Program-made: the position numbers and the translations under genes
Source: Rostrohypoxylon terebratum
Lineage: Eukaryota; Ascomycota; Sordariomycetes; Xylariales; Hypoxylaceae
DNA length: 64,000 bases
Assembly (NCBI GenBank): GCA_022497145.1
Contig: MU385905.1
Location: forward strand, 170,293-234,292
Direction of reading: 5' to 3'
The notes under the pieces: generated by a model
Databases searched by the model: none
What the model was told of the DNA's origin: nothing
The model's input: the letters and a program-made list of their open reading frames with translations, nothing else
Shown: positions 47,216 through 60,006 of the stretch, in pieces
Position numbering within the stretch: position 1 is the first letter of the stretch
How the letters are laid out: each line of letters starts with the position of its first letter

Positions 47216-48189
47216 CGAGCATTATAATATATTAATAAATTATAAAAAGAAAAAAGTTAATTTTTTTTACTTAATTAAAATTTACAAAGATAAACGATAA
47301 AAATCTTTATATATAAAGCGGGAAATCTATTAAAATATTTAAACTATTAGAAAAGTACTAATTAATAAACGATGTTTATAAAAAAACGAATAAAAAAATG
47401 TTAGGTAAAAGGTTAACCGATATACGAAATTATTAAACTAAATATAAAAAAAGGTTTAACTTTTATTTAAAAAATATTTATTTATCAAGAAAAAAAGCCT
47501 TATATTATTAAGTTATTTTAACTTGTTTAAAACCTTTAATATATTAACAATAAATAAAAAAAAAATAAACTACGAGTTAAAATAAAAAAAGCTTAAAAGA
47601 GTATTTAAATAACAATAAAAGGTATACCAATAATTACATATAAATTTATTAAACGAAAAAAATAAACTAATAACTCTAACATTAATACTTTAATTACTAT
47701 ATAAAAATGTTAATTATAGTATTAGCTTTAACGTAAAACTATAAGAAATGTATATAATATTAAACGAATATAAACGAGAAACGCCTTTATAAATAAAAGT
47801 TAAAATATAAATTAAAATTAATACTTTTAACGAAAAAAACAACCGAGACATATAAGGCTTATAAGCATTAACTATTAAACGTTATATTTTTAAGTATTAT
47901 AAAGTTCCACCGAGTAATATCAAAAAGTGATAAGTTAAAATGTAAGTAAATAAACTTATATACCTTAAATAAGCTTATTATAAAAAAACGTGTAAAAAAT
48001 TAATTATTAAACGATAATAATAAATTAAAGAAATTAACACTAAAAGTAATCTTAAAAAAACACTATAATTACTTAAACGTATTTAATAAAATAATATTAA
48101 ATAAACTATCGTCGTATTATGCTAAAATAAATTATTATATTAAATTAAAAACGGATTTAAATAATTTGCAATAAAGTTTTTATATAAAA

Positions 48190-48760
48190 TGTCCTTAAAA
48201 AATGAAGGCTTATTATAAATATATTATAAAAAACTTATAAAAGGGATTTATTAAACTATTATTTACATTATAAACGGTATTAATATTATTCGTAAAGAAA
48301 ACTAATAATAAGTTATAATTTTACGTGGATTATAAAAAATTAAATATGTTTATAAAAAAAAACCGTTATTTTTTTCTTTTTATTAAAGAAATATTAATGT
48401 AAATTATAAAAAAGAAAACTTTCTTAAAAATTAATATTTAATAGGCGTTTTATAAGATATAAATAATAAAAAAAATAGAAACTTTATTACGTTTAAAATA
48501 AAGTATAAAGCTTATTAATATAAAGTTATTTCTTTTAACTTTACAAATAAGCTTTTTAGTTTTTAACAATATATAAATAATATATTTATCCTTTTAGAAA
48601 TTAAAGAAAAACATAAAATATATGTTTATAAAATATTAAATAAATTACGATAAATTAAGTTATAAACTAATGTAATTAAATGCAAATTTTACATTATAAA
48701 GATAAAATTGTTAAGTTTTTATATAAGTATAAATAAAGTAAGTGTAAATCTTAATAAGGT
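48190..48760 (+). pseudogene. RIP-degraded Ty3/gypsy reverse transcriptase
   Basis: Read in the frame of 48,319 through its stops, the sequence gives ILFVKKTNNKL*FYVDYKKL, then KNRYFFLFIKEIL, KTFLKINI**AFYKI and YMFIKILNKLR. This aligns by eye with the gypsy RT order VLFVKKKDG-LRFCVDYR-LN, KNRYPLPLI-EIL, FTKLDLR-AY-IRI and HV--VL--L. Changed residues (Pro to Phe/Leu, Arg or Gln to stop) are those made by C-to-T and G-to-A changes. The element is dead and is interrupted downstream by the A4 LTR. Confidence 0.85.
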
Positions 48761-49112
48761 TAAAGTAATTTAATAATGACTTATGTTTGTAAAAAATAAA
48801 AAGGTGGTAATTTAAGTAGTATAGTTTTTCTTAAAATTTTATAATTTTTACCGTAAATTTATTAAATAATATAAGTAAAGAATTAAATTATTTATAACTT
48901 TTACGAAATAAAAATTTAACATAATATAAACTATTAAATATTAATTAGCTTTTAAGTAATTATAAGATTATATAATAAACATATTAATCTTTATTTATTT
49001 TTCGTACCACTTAAAAACTAAAGTGGAAATCAATATTTTTAATGGTGTAACTATTAAATTTTTATCATAATAAAAAATACTTAAAAACCTTTAATATTTT
49101 ATAGCGTTTTAT

Positions 49113-49487
49113 TGTGACGAACCTATACTTAGGCTTAGTAAGTATAGCTTCATAAGGGGGTCTTGATTTTAAGGTAACAGTAATTGTAGAGGTCAAGTAT
49201 AATCAATCAAGTATGTTCGTCAGAGAGGCTTGGAGTCCTCTCCCTACTCGTTGTGAATAGACTTAGATTGATAACTAAAGAACTAAGTGAGTGACTAGAT
49301 ACATGCAATGTGCTATGCTTTATATAGGAAATGTCCCTCCTCTTCTTGAACGTTGTAGCCATCGTGATGTGTTTTGATGTAGTTGTTGTGTACATCCTTC
49401 CACAGCAAGCACATCGTACTGAGGGTTGTCCGTGATTGGTTACGGTCTCCACTAGAGGTCTTAAAAAGTGGTTGCAGGTTCGTGACA
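49113..49487 (-). mobile_element. Solo LTR A4 (family A), TSD TTTAT
   Basis: 375 bp, TGTGACGAACC ... GTTCGTGACA, with TTTAT at 49,108-49,112 and 49,488-49,492. On the minus strand CCAATCACGG lies at 49,439-49,430 and TATA (CCTATATAAAGC) at about 49,328. The variable segment contains GATGTG/CACATC words but only short inverted arms. Confidence 0.9.
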
Positions 49488-50013
49488 TTTATTTAAAACC
49501 CTTATAAAAAGTAAAATTAAATTGTAAGATTTATAATAAAGAAATATTAATAATTGTTAAAGTTTTATTATATTAAAAAATAAAACTAATAAATTTTTAA
49601 TATATTTAATTATTTTTATTGTAATAAACCATAAAGCTTTAAAGTATTTTATAATAACAAAAGTTTTAAATTTAAAATAAATAAATTAAACGGATTTAAT
49701 TACTTAATATAATTTAATAATTATATATTACTTAAAGTGGTAAATATAGTTTTTAATGTATTTTTAAAAGTATAACGAAAAGTATAAACTGAGAAATAAA
49801 AAAAATAATATATAATAATATTATTTAAACTTATAACTTTAAATAACAACCTAAGTAAAGCTTAAAGCTTAAACGTTATTTATCTTAAATAAATATAACG
49901 TATTAAAAATTTTAAAGGTGATTTTAATAAATTAACTTTTAAAAGTAAATTATGAATTATTAAAGTTATAAATTATTGTAAAAAAGCATTATCTATAAAG
50001 GATAATAAATAAG

Positions 50014-50367
50014 TGTTAGGAACCCGTCTACTACTTCTGTCTAACTGACTTCGTAGAGCGGATACGTACCCTGGGGTACTTGGTTTTAAGGTAACAATAC
50101 TGTAGGGTTGACGATTCTGTTCGTAAAAGAGATTTCATGGGACTCTATATTCAAGTGCAGTCTGAATACTTAGATTGAAAGCTGGGGAACTAAAAACTAA
50201 ATACAGTAGGAAATTTTTCATTCTTTATATCCTGGGTCTTCTTTCATGTGTCCAACCTTCAAGACCGTTGAGTCGATGATTTGGAGGTCGACTCCATTGA
50301 CTCACTTCCGGGGTCACGTGACCCTCGGTCCGATGTAACTTCCGGATGTATTACTAGGATCGTGACA
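50014..50367 (-). mobile_element. Solo LTR B3 (family B), TSD ATAAG
   Basis: 354 bp, TGTTAGGAACCCG ... GATCGTGACA, with ATAAG at 50,009-50,013 and 50,368-50,372. The upstream part has GAGTCGA (50,270-50,276)/TCGACTC (50,288-50,294) and a 14-bp palindrome GGGTCACGTGACCC (50,311-50,324). The minus-strand TATA is GGATATAAAG at about 50,230. Confidence 0.9.
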
Positions 50368-53300
50368 ATAAGATATATTAAATAATTTAATCATTTAAAA
50401 AATGCTTAATTATTTTTAATTAAGATAATTTTTATACGTAAATTATTAAAAAAACACATAATGCTTAAAAACATCTTACTTAAGAAGAGATAAAATAAAA
50501 TAACTAATAATTAATTAGTATTAATAATTAAAATTACATAAATAAATAAATAAGTATATAGTTAATTATTTTTACCCGTTAATTAAGGTTTTACAGGATA
50601 AAATTTTAAAGCTATTATTTTTTTGGCTAATTTTAAATACGAAATAAAAATATATTGTAATAAATTTTAAATCTTTTAATAAAATACAACATAAATGTTA
50701 ATAATTTATTAGTTATTATAAATTAATTATTAAAGTTTTTTTAATATGTTTTTTATATGAAAAATATTATAGTTATAAACGCGGTTTATATGTATTATAA
50801 TAAATTATACCGTTAAGTTAATTAACTTAATTTAATAGTTAACGATTAAAATAAATAGTTTATTTTTAAATTCTCGGATAAAATATCGAAGATTTAAAAC
50901 ATAAAATAAAAATTTATAATAATAAAGTATAAATAATTAATAAAATAAGTTAAAGTTATAAATAAATATATAAACTAACACTTTTAACCTTTCATAAACT
51001 ACTATTAAAATAATTAAAACCGTACTATTTTAATATTAAATATTATATAATACTTGTTTTTTATAAGTCACTTAGTAGTTTTTCCCCACGTAAAATATTA
51101 ATAGGTAAAAAATAACTTATTTTTTTAATTAAAAAAATAATGGTTTTTTCTTAATTATTAATAAAAGAATATATCTTAAAGAAAAAAACATAAAACCTAA
51201 TAAAATAAATAAAAGATTTTAAAACGTAAGTAAAAAAAGTAATTAAATAATTATAAAAAATAAGTTAAGCAAGTAAATTAATATAAACATAAATTAAATT
51301 TTGAGGTAAATAATAAAGTGCTTATTTTAATTAAAGTTAACACTGGGATAAATAAATTAAATAATAAATTAATTTTTTTATAATGTTATTATCGTATAAA
51401 ATTATTATAAAACACTTAATACGCTTAAACACTTATAAATTAAAGTTTTTTTATAAATTAATTAATTAATAATAATTTAACGTAAACCACTTACGGAAAA
51501 GTCTTAACAACTTACTATTAAGTTAAAAACTATAAAACCTTTTTAAGAAAATAATAAACTTTGAATTAAAAAATTAAAATAAGAAGTAAAGAAAATACTA
51601 ACATTATAAATATATTATAATAAATTAAAATATTAAGTTAAATAAATAAATTAAAACTTTAACCTTATTTAATATTTAACGTTAAATTTTAAAAACATAT
51701 TCTAATAAATTAATTAATTTTATTAATAAAATAAAGAAACGTGTAATGTTTTAATTTATTTCGTAAAATAAATTAAAGCAACGAAAAAGAACGAAATTAT
51801 TAATAATTACTTAAATAATAATAAACTATTAAATATTATAAGTATTTATTAAAAGTATTAAAACAAATAAAATTTATTAAAACAAGTATAAAAACTTGAG
51901 ACAAATTTTTTTAAAAGCCGAGGATTATTATAATACGTTATTATAACGCTTTATATATATATTAAAAACGATACATAATCATATATAATATAAAGCTTAA
52001 AAAGTAATGGTAATATTTTAAAGGCAATATATATATATTATATTTAATCGGGGTTAATTTAAAGTTGATTAGTTTTATAAAGTTATTTCTTTGTTTATAT
52101 TATAATTATAAATCTTTTCCTTTTTTACTTTTTTTAACTTTAATATAATAAATATTATTATTTAATTAATAAACCGTTATACTTATTTCAAGTATTTAAT
52201 TAGTCTTTAATAATGTTTATATTTCATAGTTATTATACAAATATATTATTTTTAATGATTTTAATAAAAATAAAACATTATTAATATATATTATTATTAT
52301 TAAAATAAAATCTTTTTTATAAAGTTTATAAATATTATTCATAAGTAACTTATTTATTTTTAAATTTAATTTATTATATTACATAATAAATAAACGTTTT
52401 TTTCGTTTATTTATTAAGCTTTTAACAATTATAATAAAATTTTAAAATCACGTTTAAATTATTTTTATTTAATTTTATAATTTAATTTAATATTTCTTAA
52501 GTGTTAATAATAATAACGATATTTAAAAACTTTTATTTCTTTAATAATGTTTTTTTTATGTTTTTTTATAAAATTTTATGATGTTTATTTTAATTATAAG
52601 TTATATTATTATAATAATAACTTTATTAATAAATTATTTTTTATATGATGTAATATTATATAAGGTTTTAATTAATATAATTCTTATTGAAATTATAAAT
52701 AATACGTTATATTTTTCCATTATTTTATATTTAATTTTTCGTTATTTATTTTAAAGATTTTTAAAGATTTTTTTATATTATATTTTAATAAGTTTTATAT
52801 TAAAGATTAAAATATATAATAAATAATATAATTATAATTATTATAATACGTTATTATAGCGTTTTATATACGTATAAAAAAAGCGCGTAGTCACGTGTAA
52901 TATAAAATTTAAAAGGTAGTGGTAATATTTTAAAACTAATGTATATATTATACTTAATTAAAGTTAATTTAAAGTTAATTAGTTTTATAAAATTATATTT
53001 TTATTTATATTATAAATACAGATCTTTTTTCTTACTTTTTTAACCTTAATATAATAAATATTATTACTTAATTAATAGATTTTTATATTTACTTTAAATG
53101 TTTAATTAACCTTTAATAATATTAAAGTCTTTATTAATTCATTTATTAAATATTAATTATTTAATTAAATAGAAAAATAAAAAACTTTGAACTTCAATAA
53201 ATACATCTTTACGTTTAATACCGAAAAGATTAACATAAGATTATATATTATATATATTATTAAACATAAATGAAAATGTTTTATTTTAACTGTAAAATTA

Positions 53301-54499
53301 ACTTGTTTAATAGCTTTTTTATTAATTAAATTATAATTTTAGTTTAATTTAAATATACTTTAAACGATAATTAAAAATCTTTAAAGTTTATTAATAAAAA
53401 TTAAATTATTATTTAATTTTAAAAAGTTTTATCGATAAAACATTTTTAATTTAATACTATCTTTTTCAATTTATACATCGATTAAAGTTTTTAAACGTAT
53501 ATATTATACTATTTATACGAAATTACTTTAAGTTATAATTTTAAAATACTTAATTTTAGTTTTAATATATTTTATCTTTTTAAAGGCTTTTTTATTAAGC
53601 TTTTTACACGTTAAAAAAAACCTTATAATAATTAAAATAAAAACTCTTAATAATAATTTTTTAATAAGTATTAAATATGTTTTAATTTTAACTTAATTTA
53701 ATTTTAATATAAAAGTGACTTTATATTTTATCTTATAGTTTTATATAATATTAAATTAAAAGGATCTTTAATTCTTTCTCGTAAAATATTAATTTTATAA
53801 CGGATAAACAACGGTAAAGTTATATAACTTTTATTATACGGTTTTTTAATTAAAAAATTAATTGTAAAAGAAAAAGGTAAAAAATTATAGTTTAATATAT
53901 TATTATTTATAACTTATAAATAAAGTAATTATAAAATAATCTATAAACTTTTTCGTTAACTTCGATTAATTTTAATCTTTTAAAAGTAAAATAAGTTTTT
54001 TTTTATATTTAATTGTTAAAACGGATAAATTATCTTTAACTTATTGTTAATAAAAAACGGATAATAACTTTAATAATATTTTATCATTATAAAATTAACA
54101 TATTAAGCCGTATATAAACTAAAGCCGAGGCGTGTTAACGTCGTTTTTTAAAATTAAAAAATATAATAAAGTTTAAGTTAATTTAAAAAGAAAAAACTTT
54201 TATAATAACAAAAAAAATTAAAAGTTTTTTTTATGTTGAAATAAACAATTAACGTAGTTAATAAAAGAACTATAAACGAGGGCGCTTAAATATTAAACTA
54301 TTACGTTATATTATTTAATTTAATATTAAAATTATAATAAAATTAAATTAATTTATGATTTTTTTAATTAAATAGTTAAATTAATAAACGATAAAATTTT
54401 TATTGTTATTTTCTTTCGGTTATTAATAAATGTACCTTATAAAAAACTATACGATATATAATATATATAAACGAAATAACATACATTATAATATATCTG

Positions 54500-54918
54500 T
54501 GACGAACCTATACTTAGGCTTAGTAAGTATAGCTTCATAAGGGGGTCTTGATTTTAAGGTAACAGTAATTGTAGAGGTCAAATGTGATCAATCAAGTATG
54601 TTCGTCAGAGAGGCTTGGAGTCCTCTCCCTACTCGTAGTGAATAGACTTAGATTGATAACTGAAGAACTGAAGTGAGTGACTAGATACATGAGAAATGCT
54701 ATGATTACATAGATATCCTTCTTCTCTCCTTCTTGTGTATGAAGCCATCGTGATCTGCCGACACATCTTAGGATCTGGTTGTTCTGATGGATCTGTTGTC
54801 ATAGACTGAACAGATTCAACAGATCCGGCAGATCCCAAAGTCCTGATTTTTAACCGTGATTGGTCTGATGTTGGGGTGGATCTCGTAATGTGACTACCTA
54901 TCCGGTATGGCTGTGACA
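54500..54918 (-). mobile_element. Solo LTR A5 (family A), TSD ATATC
   Basis: About 419 bp, TGTGACGAACC ... GGCTGTGACA, with ATATC on both sides (54,495-54,499 and 54,919-54,923). CCAATCACGG on the minus strand is at 54,863-54,854. Nested inverted arms: GGATCTGTTG (54,789-54,798)/CAACAGATCC (54,817-54,826) and GATCTGCCG (54,752-54,760)/CGGCAGATC (54,826-54,834). Nearly identical to A6 in reverse orientation. Confidence 0.92.
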
Positions 54919-54989
54919 ATATCGTAGTAAAAACGTTATCGTATTATTTTTTTTATTTAATTAAATACGTTAAAAAACGTAAAAAAAGC

Positions 54990-55256
54990 TGTAAAGACAA
55001 TAAGATTAAAATTAAATAACAAGTAATATATCGTATATTTATTTAAGATTAAAGCTTAAAAATAAAAAAAAGCTATTCTTATTTTTTAACTTAATTATTT
55101 TATCTTAACTTACTTGTATAACTTAATCACGTGTTTTTACCTTAATTATTATATTTTTATATTTTATTAATTATATAATACTTTTATTTTAAACCTTGAA
55201 AAAAATTAAGCTAATACTTTTTAAAGGTTATTTAACTTTTAAAACTTTTTACGGTT
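54990..55256 (+). repeat. R1 repeat, copy 5
   Basis: Runs from GACAATAAGATTAAAATTAA to AACTTTTTACGGTTTGAT and keeps the TCACGTGTTTTTACC landmark. Confidence 0.72.
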
Positions 55257-55552
55257 TGATAAAAACCTTTCTTATATAATTAACCGTATAAAATTAAAAA
55301 AATTAAAAAAACTTATTAAATTAAACTTAACTTTTATTTTTTAAATACTATTAACATATTTTTTACGGTTTTATTATTAAATAAATTATGAAAAACTTAA
55401 TTAAATTTACTTTTTTATTTATATAGTTAATTATTTCATTTATAAAAATAAACGTAAGTATTATTTTAAACGATATATTAAATAAATATAAGAAAAACGT
55501 GTTATAGTTTAATTTATTTTAATATAAAATTAAAATAAAAAAATTATAAAAA

Positions 55553-55735
55553 CAATAAAATTAAAATTAAATAATAAATAATATATCGTATATTTATTTA
55601 AAATTAAAGCTTAAAAAATAAAAGAAAAAACTATTTTTATTTTTTAACTTAATTATATATTTTTACTTTAATCGTTATATTTTTATATTTTATTAATTAT
55701 ATAATACTTTTATTTTAAACCTTTTACCGTTTTAT
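55553..55735 (+). repeat. R1 repeat, copy 6
   Basis: Shorter copy (ACAATAAAATTAAAATTAAA to CCTTTTACCGTTTTAT). It directly precedes the T1 terminal segment (TCCTTTTTTTAAAGCGGTCG). Confidence 0.68.
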
Positions 55736-55859
55736 AATTATCTCCTTTTTTTAAAGCGGTCGTCCCGACCATTTATAGCTAATGCTTTTATCCTTTAAAT
55801 AAAAATAAATATTATTACGGTTAGCCTTACGTTTTAAGCGTTTTTTTTAATACTCGCTT

Positions 55860-58290
55860 TTTTTTTATAGTTTAAAGTTTTATAGTTTAGTTTTATATCT
55901 TTAAACTTACGTAACTAAAAAGCTATAAAGTAATATACTTTTTTATATAATTGTATTATAATGTTAGTTATAACGTACGTAAACGTATTAATTTCCATTG
56001 GAATCGGTAGCTTAAAATTAAAGTAACGTAATAAAACAGCCTTAATAAAAGTATTATATAACTGGTAAAATATGATCGTTGCTTTGTTTTATAAATGCAT
56101 TTTTCTCGGTTTTTTACTATTAACATTGTTTTATAATAAATCGTATAAGGGTTTTATTATATAAAAGTAACCTTTAATAAATATAATAACCGTTAAAAAC
56201 TTAATTTTACCTTTATAAAATAAATATCTAAATAATTTAACATATAAATTATATTCTTAAAGTTTTTATAATATTAAATGTAAATGTTTTATGTATAAAT
56301 TTTAGTCTTTTAAAAAAATTAAAATATTATTTAAATATATAATATAAAAACGTTTAAATAGTTATAAAAGGCTTAATAAACGTGGCTTTAAAAGGTAGTA
56401 AAAGCATTCGTCAAACTAAAAGGTATTACTAAGTACTCGTAGTGACCGTAGCGTGTTTCAAAAGCTGTTTTTCATTTATTACTTTTTTTAATTTAAATCC
56501 GATAGTATACATCTTTAAGGTTAATTTTAAAAAAGTATTATACGCCGGAAATTCGGTTTAAAATTTCGGAGATAAAAGGTAAAAAATATTTGTTTTTAAT
56601 GGTAACTTTATTAAGTCTTTAATAATTTATATAAAGTCGTAAATTTTTATTTCTTTTAAGAATAAAAAGAATAAATACATTAATCAAACTTTTAAATTTA
56701 CGTATTTTTCTTAATTTTAAGTTTTCGTTTATATATTATCAAAATACTTTTAATTTATTTTTTATTAATAAATAAATAAAATAGTAAAAAGAATTACCTC
56801 AAAAAAAGTGTTAATAAAATAATTAATGTTTTAATATAACGAAAGTTTATTAACTTTATTAAATTTAAATATATTTTAGTAATTTCATAATTTTATAAGC
56901 AAATATTTTTTAATTAGTGTGTTAAGTAACTTTTTTTATTAGGTAATAGTATATTTTTTATAAGTAAAAGTATAGTTGTTTTTAGAGTAAAAATAGTAAA
57001 TATATAAATTATATATTTATTACGTTTAATAAACTTATAAAGATTTAAAATTTTATATTAAAAAGTTATTATTTCAAACTATTAACGGTTTTTGTTAAGG
57101 TTAAAAATAATACGTTTTTCTTTAAAAATAATTATTAATAATAATATAAAGTTCTTATAATTTTGAAGGTTTTTATCGATTATTATATAATCGCGCGTAA
57201 AGGTTTATATAACGTTACGGCTATTAATAATAGTAATTAATATTTAATAAATTTCGTAAGTGAAATATATCGACATATTAACAGCTTTAATAATAAAAAC
57301 TATACGTTTTATTTTTTATAATTTTACTTGTTTAATAAATTATATATTAACGTAGTTAACCTTTACATAAATATTTATATTAACGAAGGTATTAATATCG
57401 AATTTAATCATATAAATCGTATTTTTAATGTAAAAACGTATAATCACCTTTAAATTATCGTTTTTTTACTTTATAATTATAAAGGTAACGTTTATAAAGC
57501 TTACTCTTTCCTTTACTTTTTTTAGATAATTTTTACCTTAGAAATCCTTTTTTTTAACTTTACTTTTTTATTTTTATTTTTATTTTTTTTCTTTAAGGTT
57601 TAATTTCATTTAAAGCACTAATTAATTAAGTAATATTAATTATTATATAAATAATAATAATAAAAGTTTCTATTATTTTTTTAATTTTTCTGTTTTAAAC
57701 GGTAATTATTACTATTTTTTAATAAAACGATAGGTAATTACGGTTATTAATATGTTATTTCTTATTAAAAATTTATCGTAATCACTTTATTAACGTTTAT
57801 TTTTATTCTTTATTTATTAAGCAGTTTATTTAATTTAAACTTATTTTATTATTTCCGCTTACGTCTTAAGTTTTATTCTTTTATACTTATTTAAAGAAAC
57901 TTGAAAACTAATTAATAATTTAATATAAAAGGTTAATATTTCAATAACATCCGATTTAAGTTTTAATTATTACTTTAAAAAGTTTAAATAATTATTAAAT
58001 GCTTATAGTTTTTATGTTATTTTTTATTAAGCTTCTTTAAATTATTTCACCACTTAATATTTTTTATTATTAATATTTTTAAATAAAGTTAATATTTATT
58101 TAATAAAACTAATATAATTATCGTAGATAATATTTCTCTTAAATTTAAGTTTTTCCTTAATATATATCTTCGCTATAATAATTAAAACTTTTAGTTTATA
58201 TTATTAATGGTATATAATATACGTTTAACAAGTTTTTTAAACTTTTTAATACTTAATAAAATATTAGGTTAAGGTTTTTAAACTATTTTT
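55860..58290 (-). repeat. Degraded transposon T1, copy b (inverted relative to copy a)
   Basis: About 2.43 kb, the reverse complement of 35,380-38,215 without the B1 insertion. Landmarks: TTCGGTTTAAAATTTCGG near 56,552, ATTATATAATCGCGCGTAAA near 57,182 and the empty B1 site at about 56,870. No frame survives. Confidence 0.75.
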
Positions 58291-58953
58291 TTCGTTTATA
58301 AAATAACTAGTTCATTTTAAAAGTATTAATGTTATTAATCTTTAAGTTTAATTTATTATTATTATTATTATTTAATAAATTAAAACTATTGTTATTATTT
58401 TTATCTTTCTAACTTCGTTTTATATATTATTTTATACGTTATTTTTTATTACTTAAAAGTTTATCTATTTTTTTTATTTTTTCTTTAGTTTAATTAATTA
58501 TTGTTTTATTTTAGTTATTTATTCGAGTTTTATAATCTATCGGATTAACTTAATCCGTATTACTTTTATTAATTAATCTTTTAATTATACCGTATCGTTT
58601 AATAAACTCTTTAATTAATTCGTTAGTAAAATCGTTAATATTTTAAGCGTTTATTTAAGCATTTATTTTATTCCTTTTTTAACCATAAGTTTTAAACGGG
58701 TTATCTTTAAATAAGTTATTATTCTTTTATAAGTTATCGTTTTTTTTGTTTTCGTTATTTATTAATAAAGGATTTTCAACTTTCCCTTTACTTTCATTTT
58801 GTCTCGACGGGCTTATCTTTTCCTCTTTTACGTTATTATAACCTAATAAAAGTTTTTCTTTTTTTTATTTTCAATTAACGGCGGTTAATATTTATAATGT
58901 AAAAGCATAATAAAAAAAATAATATTTTTTTTACACGACTAATTTAATAAAAG

Positions 58954-59363
58954 TGTTAGGAACCCGTCTACTACTTCTGTCTAACTGACTTCGTAGAGCG
59001 GATACGTACCCTGGGGTACTTGGTTTTAAGGTAACAATACTGTAGGGTTGACGATTCTGTTCGTAAAAGAGATTTCATGGGACTCTATATTCAAGTGCAG
59101 TCTGAATACTTAGATTGAAAGCTGAAGAACTAAAACTAAATACAGTAGGAAATTTCCATTCTTTATATCCTAATTCTTTATGTCCATGAAATTGGTGAGT
59201 TAGAAGTGTTTGCATGAGTTGATTTTGACTTATTGAGTCGAGCTCGATTTCTTGAGTTGAGTTCGACTCATTGAATCGAGTTTGATTCAATGCCAAGATT
59301 TTGATTAGGTCACGTGACCTTCGGGTGATACTTTGTCCGTTTTGTTCTGGGGAGATCGTAACA
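58954..59363 (-). mobile_element. Solo LTR B4 (family B), TSD AAAAG
   Basis: 410 bp, TGTTAGGAACCCG ... GATCGTAACA, with AAAAG at 58,949-58,953 and 59,364-59,368. Inverted arms: TGAGTCGA (59,234-59,241)/TCGACTCA (59,263-59,270) and ATTGAATC (59,270-59,277)/GATTCAAT (59,284-59,291). Palindrome GGTCACGTGACC lies at 59,308-59,319, at the same outer position as in B3. Confidence 0.92.
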
Positions 59364-59519
59364 AAAAGCGTGAAAGTGAAACAGTTTATATTAAGTCTTT
59401 AAAATTTTTTTCTTTAATTAAAAATCGTTTTATATAATTAGTATTAACTCGATAAGGATAATGTTTAATAGGTTTTTTAAACATATTAACTATTAAGTAA
59501 TTTTTTTTTAAAAAACTTT

Positions 59520-59798
59520 AAAATTATAAGGATAATAAGATTAATATTAAGTGATAAATAATATATTTTATATTTATTTAAAATTAAAGCTTAAAAAATA
59601 AAAAAAAGCTATTTTTATTTTTTAACTTAATTATTTCATCTTAACTTGCTTATATAACTTAATTATATGTTTTTACTTTAATCGTTATATCCTTATATTT
59701 TATTAATTATATAATGCTTTTATTTTAAACCTTTAAAAAAGATTAAGCTAATGCCTTTTAAAAGTTACTTAACCTTTAAAACCTTTTGCGGTTTTATA
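59520..59798 (+). repeat. R1 repeat, copy 7
   Basis: AAATTATAAGGATAATAAGA to CCTTTTGCGGTTTTAT, full length and collinear with copy 1. Confidence 0.72.
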
Positions 59799-60006
59799 AA
59801 ATTAAAAGTTTTAATAAAAAATAAAAACATAAAAATAATAAATAAATAACGTTTTTATTAAAGTTATTAAATTTAATAATAAAGTAAAATAATTTATATT
59901 ATAAAAAAACATTAAATATACAAAAGTTACGAAATAATATTTTTTTTATAAAAATAATAAATTTTAAAAATTATAAAATACGTTACGTAAAAAAACGATA
60001 AAATTA

